In this document: piece after piece, positions 5,693 through 6,733 of the stretch | Layout: every line of letters begins with the position of its first letter | Position numbering within the stretch: the stretch's first letter is position 1 | Assembly: GCA_018399855.1 (NCBI GenBank) | Contig: JAGYNX010000105.1 | Coordinates: forward strand, 1 to 6,733 | Source: Spirochaetota bacterium | GTDB taxonomy: Bacteria > Spirochaetota > UBA4802 > UB4802 | Direction: 5' to 3' | Length of the DNA stretch: 6,733 nucleotides | Translations under genes and position numbers: made by a program | The notes under the pieces: model-generated | Database searches by the model: none | Told to the model about the DNA's origin: nothing | Seen by the model: only the letters and a program-made list of their open reading frames with translations

Positions 5693-6733
5693 TTATGATA
5701 AATTGCTCAAACTTGTCTGTAACTTTTCTATTATCTCCTGCAGCTCTTCCTGCTTCGCTTTTTCTTTTGCCACAACGTCGGAAGGAGCTTTTGACAAAAA
5801 CTTTTCGTTTGACAGTTTCCCTTCCACCTTTTTTAATTCACCGTTGATCTTGTCTATTTCCTTTGAAAGACGGACCGCTTCTTTCTCCATATCGATAAGT
5901 CCCTTGAGGGGTACGTATATCTCTATGTCCGGCATCACTGCCGCGGCATCTGTTTTAAGGGGAGAATATGAAGGATCAACAACAAAATGTTCAAGTTTGG
6001 CCAGTGAGTGGAGGTTTGCCTTTTCTGATTCTACCAGTTGTGTTACCAGCTGGCTGTCGGTTTTCAATACCACGCTTGCCTTTTTATCCGGGGGTATATT
6101 CATCTCGCCACGTATATTGCGTATCCTGTAGACGATCTCTTTGAATGTCTCGGTTTTTTTGTTTTCTTCGGTGAAGTTAAACCGGGAATCTGGTTGCGGC
6201 CATGAGGCAACAATGAGCCTGCCGCTGTTGCCGGCCACCTTCTCCCATATCTCTTCGGATATAAAAGGCATGAATGGATGAAGAAGCTTTAACGTGGAGG
6301 TGAGCACATGATATAAAACCTGTTTTGCCGTTTGCGAGGAGATGGAATTTTCTTCGTCCCCCCCGTACATCCTTGTCTTTGTAAGTTCAAGGTACCAGTC
6401 GCAGAATTCATGCCACCAGAATTCATAAAGTTCATGTGCGGCGTCGTTAAACTTGTAGTCTTCAAGGGCACCTGTTACCCTGTCAATTGAACTGTTCAGC
6501 CGGTGAAGTATCCACCTGTCAAAAAGCTCAAGATTGTCAGTATCCAGGGGGGCCGGGGTAAAATTATCGCCAAGGTTCATCATGATAAAACGGGTGGCGT
6601 TCCATATCTTGTTGCAGAAAGCCCGGTATCCTTCAATTCTTTTTTCTGACATGATGATATCCCGCCCCTGCGCGGCAAAGGCGGCCAGGGTAAACCTGAA
6701 GGCGTCTGTTCCATACTGGTCCATCATGATAAG
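5693..6733 (-). CDS. valS: Valyl-tRNA synthetase, C-terminal 346 residues (5' part outside window)
   Basis: The frame is open at the right edge, and the first visible residues (LIMMDQYGTDAFRFTLA) are the region just after the KMSKS loop of ValRS. The KMSKS, HIGH and editing parts therefore lie beyond the window. Visible parts in order: the stem-contact fold segment GRDIIMSEKRIEGYRAFCNKIWNATRF; the helical anticodon-binding domain with FDRWILHRLNSSI, YKFNDAAHELYEFWWHEFCDWYLELTK and HPFMPFISEEIWEKV (about 6230-6560); and a C-terminal coiled-coil arm (about 5696-5895, MEKEAVRLSKEIDKINGELK...) ending LQTSLSNLS. This arm is typical of bacterial ValRS and binds the tRNA elbow. The enzyme charges tRNA-Val with valine in the cytoplasm (EC 6.1.1.9). 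The stop is followed by a strong terminator. Identity is essentially certain; no damage is visible in the part shown. Confidence 0.97.
   Translation of the reverse strand, partial: LIMMDQYGTDAFRFTLAAFAAQGRDIIMSEKRIEGYRAFCNKIWNATRFIMMNLGDNFTPAPLDTDNLELFDRWILHRLNSSIDRVTGALEDYKFNDAAHELYEFWWHEFCDWYLELTKTRMYGGDEENSISSQTAKQVLYHVLTSTLKLLHPFMPFISEEIWEKVAGNSGRLIVASWPQPDSRFNFTEENKKTETFKEIVYRIRNIRGEMNIPPDKKASVVLKTDSQLVTQLVESEKANLHSLAKLEHFVVDPSYSPLKTDAAAVMPDIEIYVPLKGLIDMEKEAVRLSKEIDKINGELKKVEGKLSNEKFLSKAPSDVVAKEKAKQEELQEIIEKLQTSLSNLS

Noticed and set aside
5679..6131. 150-codon plus-strand Ser/Phe-rich ORF opposite valS
   Set aside because: It is the complement of the ValRS coiled-coil arm; the Ser/Phe richness mirrors Lys/Glu codons on the coding strand.
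1..6733. CRISPR array, tRNA/rRNA, insertion sequence ends, toxin-antitoxin pair
   Set aside because: No regularly spaced repeats, no cloverleaf or rRNA-like stretches, no transposase frame and no two-gene small ORF pair were found on either strand.

Overview
The window holds seven complete or edge-cut protein genes, one truncated gene remnant and one small gene, in moderate-to-low GC bacterial DNA. The organism is bacterial, diderm (an OmpA-type peptidoglycan-binding envelope protein is present). A spirochaete or relative would fit the FlgD-like Ig repeats fused to OmpA and the 7TM-AraC regulator, but this is a soft inference from gene styles; no rRNA or other phylogenetic marker except the C-terminal part of ValRS is visible.

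Left part (2-2520, + strand): the C-terminal 568 residues of a large secreted protein with FlgD-like Ig repeats and an OmpA domain, open at the left edge. It is followed after 5 bp by a HAD phosphatase resembling mannosyl-3-phosphoglycerate phosphatase. The two are probably co-transcribed.

Middle part (2521-3936): a 46-residue acidic small protein on the minus strand (2524-2664) ends 3 bp from the phosphatase stop. A 248-bp AT-rich intergenic stretch (2665-2912) carries outward-facing promoter candidates and two short inverted repeats. It is followed by an unrecognised 162-residue multi-spanning membrane protein (+) and a DUF1178 putative zinc-ribbon protein (-). Their stop codons are again only 3 bp apart.

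Right part (3937-6733): a 150-codon piece matching only the C-terminal third of the UPF0210/DUF711 (PFL-like) family, probably a decaying remnant, overlaps tail-to-tail with a membrane-anchored 7TM AraC-type regulator (-). Upstream of the regulator on the same strand are a strong hairpin terminator and the C-terminal 346 residues of valyl-tRNA synthetase, which runs off the right edge.

The genes do not form one pathway. The main linkage signals are the OmpA/phosphatase tandem and three successive tail-to-tail gene pairs with almost no space between them. No mobile element, CRISPR array, tRNA or rRNA was seen. I found no convincing new multi-gene system. The items most worth checking are the UPF0210 remnant with its antisense overlap, the membrane AraC sensor with an exported CPPC loop, and the uncatalogued 46-residue gene.
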